A stretch of 5,951 bases of DNA from Candidatus Colwellbacteria bacterium CG10_big_fil_rev_8_21_14_0_10_41_28 (GTDB lineage Bacteria > Patescibacteriota > Minisyncoccia > UBA6257 > Colwellbacteraceae): the NCBI GenBank assembly GCA_002773755.1, contig PFAG01000006.1, positions 9,026-14,976 of the forward strand, written 5' to 3'. Both the position numbers and the translations under genes were made by a program. This document shows, piece after piece, positions 4,185-5,951 of the stretch (positions are counted from its first letter, which is position 1; each line of letters begins with the position of its first letter). The notes beneath the pieces are model-generated. The model was given only the letters and a program-made list of their open reading frames with translations, searched no databases and had not been told where the DNA came from.

Positions 4185-4650
4185 AATCGTAGGCTTTCTT
4201 TAATACAGCTTCATTCCCTTTATAGTTTTTAAATAACTTCTTGGCGTCTCTATACAAGAACCATCCATATCCACTCAGTTCATTAGACTGATTTTTTGTT
4301 ATATCAACAGACTTCTTGCTGGTTTGAGCGAGAAACAGAGCAACTGATTTCTTAAAACTCTTCTTCCCAACCTTGAAGGTAAAGTTTTCATGAGCTCTAA
4401 AACCCTTCTTTATCTTCATATCCCACTTACCAAGCCCAGTCTCCTCATAAACCTCTCTAAACGCCGCCTCAAGAGGAGTTTCTTTCTTTTGTATCTTCCC
4501 CTTAGGGAAGTTCCAATACCAGCCCCTGTGGTACATTATTAGGAATTTTGGTCCATCTTTAGTATTCCTATAGACAACTAGCCCAGCTGTCGATACATCC
4601 TCTGTCTCTCTCTTCGCATCAGGATCACTGTCCTTAGATTGATTAACCAT
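4123..4650 (-). CDS. Nudix hydrolase, Ap4A-hydrolase-like
   Basis: A 175-aa Nudix protein that should cleave a nucleoside diphosphate linked to another group. The Nudix box is complete at residues 51-73: G51, then E57, R65-E66, E69-E70 and G72, fitting GX5EX7REUXEEXGU. These glutamates bind Mg2+. The preceding W-N-F-P-K-G (46-51) and the opening STAGLVVYR resemble bis(5'-nucleosyl)-tetraphosphatases, so removal of Ap4A-type alarmones is the best guess; other dinucleotide or mRNA-cap substrates remain possible. The N-terminal 17 residues are polar and likely disordered. The C-terminal 20 residues, basic and rich in Q and P, are encoded inside the antisense of rplT. The start ATG lies 15 nt after the polX stop, with a weak TAGGG before it, so it is the last gene of a three-gene operon. 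Confidence 0.88.
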   Translation of the reverse strand: MVNQSKDSDPDAKRETEDVSTAGLVVYRNTKDGPKFLIMYHRGWYWNFPKGKIQKKETPLEAAFREVYEETGLGKWDMKIKKGFRAHENFTFKVGKKSFKKSVALFLAQTSKKSVDITKNQSNELSGYGWFLYRDAKKLFKNYKGNEAVLKKAYDFIQKSRRPKYQQSREPSQKP

Positions 4651-4665
4651 ATACCCTATATCATA

Positions 4666-5643
4666 TCACTTCTTCTCGGTAACCCAATCTCCAGCATTCT
4701 CTCTTTTTTCAGGCGGTATATATTCTAATCCCAACTTTTCATAGATCTCCTCTTCTGTCTCTCCCGCAATTCTTTTATCTCCATCGAAAAGACCGTACTC
4801 GTTTAGTTTTAACCCCTTATCTTGAGCAATTTTTCTCATCCAGATGTTGTGACTCTTGCTTCCTGTAAAATACAAAAGGGCGGCACCATATGATTCCTCT
4901 TCAACAACTCTAAGATCAACATCTACTCCCTGTTTTAGACTAACAGAAGATTTTGTGGGGCCTTTTGCGATTATTCTACCAATCTCTTTTTGCGAAACAA
5001 AAAAATCCATAACCTCCTCAGGATCTTTTGAAACAACCAATATGTCTAAGTCTCCTATGGTCTCCTTCTTTCTCCTCAGAGAGCCGGCAATGATAGATTG
5101 AGAAATTTTTAAATGTTCTCTTACCCTCTTTTCAAATTTATCAGCTATTTCCTTAGCCTCCACATAAGGAATCCTTCCCTTTTGATTCTCAAAATATTCT
5201 ATGCTTTCTAAGATCTTCTCTTCACTCTTTTCCCCAAAGCCATCAAGCCCCCTAACCTCACCTCTCTTGGCTACTTTCTTTAAATCTCCTACGGTCTTTA
5301 CCCCCAATTTCTGATACAGAGCTCTAATCCTTTTTGGTCCAACCCCCTCAATTCCCGAGAGATCGTATAGATCAACGGGCAGGGCCTTTTTCAATCTTTT
5401 ATGGAGCTTAACTCCACCAGTCTTAATGGCCTCCTCTATTTTTAAGGCTATAGCCTCTCCAATTCCAGGAATATATTTTAACTTGTTCAATCCACCCCCT
5501 TTATATATATCAGCCAGCTCTTCTTCTAAACCATTAATCTCCAAAGCAGCCTTCTTATATGCTTGTGGTTTAAAGGGAATATCGTCCATGGCCAAATATT
5601 CTCCTATCTCGAATAAGATTTTTGATATGTCCTTATTTCTCAT
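4666..5643 (-). CDS. polX: DNA polymerase X family, without PHP domain
   Basis: A 325-aa family X (Pol beta-like) polymerase, probably gap-filling in base-excision or end repair. Domains in order: an N-terminal 8-kDa-type helical region (1-50); helix-hairpin-helix motifs at about 55-73 (IPGIGEAIALKI), 95-112 (GIEGVGPKRI) and 133-148 (LDGFGEKSEEKI); and a nucleotidyltransferase palm with G187-S-L-R-R, metal-binding D198 and D200 in GDLDILV, and the third aspartate D243 in VDVDLRVV. Y258-F-T-G-S-K-S-H-N-I follows, as in the family's dNTP pocket. It ends soon after YIPPEKREN, where typical bacterial PolX (about 570 aa) continues into a C-terminal PHP nuclease domain. That domain is absent, so 3'-5' exonuclease activity is not expected. 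The ATG is 4 nt from the upstream MFS stop and the next gene is 15 nt downstream. Confidence 0.93.
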   Translation of the reverse strand: MRNKDISKILFEIGEYLAMDDIPFKPQAYKKAALEINGLEEELADIYKGGGLNKLKYIPGIGEAIALKIEEAIKTGGVKLHKRLKKALPVDLYDLSGIEGVGPKRIRALYQKLGVKTVGDLKKVAKRGEVRGLDGFGEKSEEKILESIEYFENQKGRIPYVEAKEIADKFEKRVREHLKISQSIIAGSLRRKKETIGDLDILVVSKDPEEVMDFFVSQKEIGRIIAKGPTKSSVSLKQGVDVDLRVVEEESYGAALLYFTGSKSHNIWMRKIAQDKGLKLNEYGLFDGDKRIAGETEEEIYEKLGLEYIPPEKRENAGDWVTEKK

Positions 5644-5647
5644 CTTT

Positions 5648-5951
5648 CTAAAGACCTACTGTTGTTCTATATCGGTGCTTTCTTTCAGCCCTTGCCCTTA
5701 AGACAGTTACGTCCCTAGAGGGGTTTTTCTCATGAGGAAGGATTAGCTTTGGAGCAAAGAGAAGAATTAGTGCAGAACCGATAGTCATTATTCCAGCTAG
5801 GATAAAAACTGCTGGAAAACCAAGAGCTTCTGCCATTGCCGCCCCACCAATTGAGGTTATTGCGACCGCCATTCCAACAGAGGATCTGTCCAAAGACCAA
5901 TCTACAGCGACCATGCCTTTATCCATATGTCTCGAGAAGATTGATGGCCAA
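5648..5951 (-). CDS. MFS transporter, C-terminal part
   Basis: The open frame runs off the right edge, so only the last about 100 residues are visible and the true start is outside. The ATG at 5926 is internal, because in-frame codons continue upstream (W-P-S-I-F-S-R-H-M-D-K-G). The R-H-M-D-K-G...DWSL segment followed by S-S-V-G-M-A-V-A-I-T-S-I-G-G-A is the pattern seen before the last two helices of bacterial major facilitator superfamily carriers. Helices run roughly from SVGMAVAITSIGG to ALG and from FPAVFILAG to LLFAPKLI. A basic cytoplasmic tail of about 30 residues ends the protein. Substrate cannot be inferred. The stop is 4 nt before the polX start, so it is the upstream member of the operon. 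Confidence 0.75.
   Translation of the reverse strand, partial: WPSIFSRHMDKGMVAVDWSLDRSSVGMAVAITSIGGAAMAEALGFPAVFILAGIMTIGSALILLFAPKLILPHEKNPSRDVTVLRARAERKHRYRTTVGL

Noticed and set aside
4856..5701. Plus-strand open frames at 4856-5101 and 5426-5701
   Set aside because: They are antisense to polX, which has full catalytic motifs; their peptides are low-complexity shadows.
1..5951. CRISPR array, insertion sequence or replication origin
   Set aside because: No regularly spaced repeats, transposase-like frame, or DnaA-box/iteron cluster was seen.

Overview
The window looks bacterial: it has the 3' end of a tmRNA gene, an infC-rpmI-rplT cluster, sigma70-type promoters and several intrinsic terminators. 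No taxon can be proved from it. The AT-rich core (about 38-40% GC in the stretch sampled), short proteins, very tight gene spacing, a 62-bp tail-to-tail gene overlap, weak or absent Shine-Dalgarno sites on the core genes, and a PolX without its PHP domain all suggest a reduced genome of the Candidate Phyla Radiation (Patescibacteria). That placement is an inference.

Left part (1-850). The tmRNA ends at 182. A near-consensus promoter starts 6 nt later and drives a 130-aa lipoprotein that I recognise as a beta-sandwich lipoprotein typical of phages. Its leader can form a long hairpin running into the ribosome binding site, and two terminators follow it. This unit has about 53% GC, clearly above its surroundings.

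Middle part (848-3008). Two AT-richer membrane-protein genes lie on the minus strand: a six-helix protein and a 68-aa single-helix protein. Two further plus-strand units follow. The first is non-coding: a candidate promoter, a tRNA-Leu-like gene whose anticodon loop cannot be a normal 7-nt loop, a 19-bp stem beginning 3 nt after the tRNA body, and a terminator. The second is a Cys/His-rich 222-aa protein of unknown family with its own -10 box, a perfect AGGAGG and its own terminator. The lipoprotein and the Cys/His-rich gene are self-contained expression cassettes of higher GC, resembling phage 'morons' or small mobile inserts. No integrase or att duplication is visible.

Right part (3021-5951). 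infC appears to use a non-standard AUC start codon, as expected for IF3 self-regulation. It is followed by rpmI and rplT, which have a probable internal promoter. Convergent to them is a minus-strand operon: the 3' end of an MFS transporter, then a DNA polymerase X without PHP domain, then an Ap4A-hydrolase-like Nudix protein, with gaps of 4 and 15 nt. The Nudix gene's 3' end runs into rplT.

The points most worth following up are the aberrant tRNA-like RNA with its attached hairpin, the orphan Cys/His-rich gene beside it, and the phage lipoprotein cassette next to ssrA.
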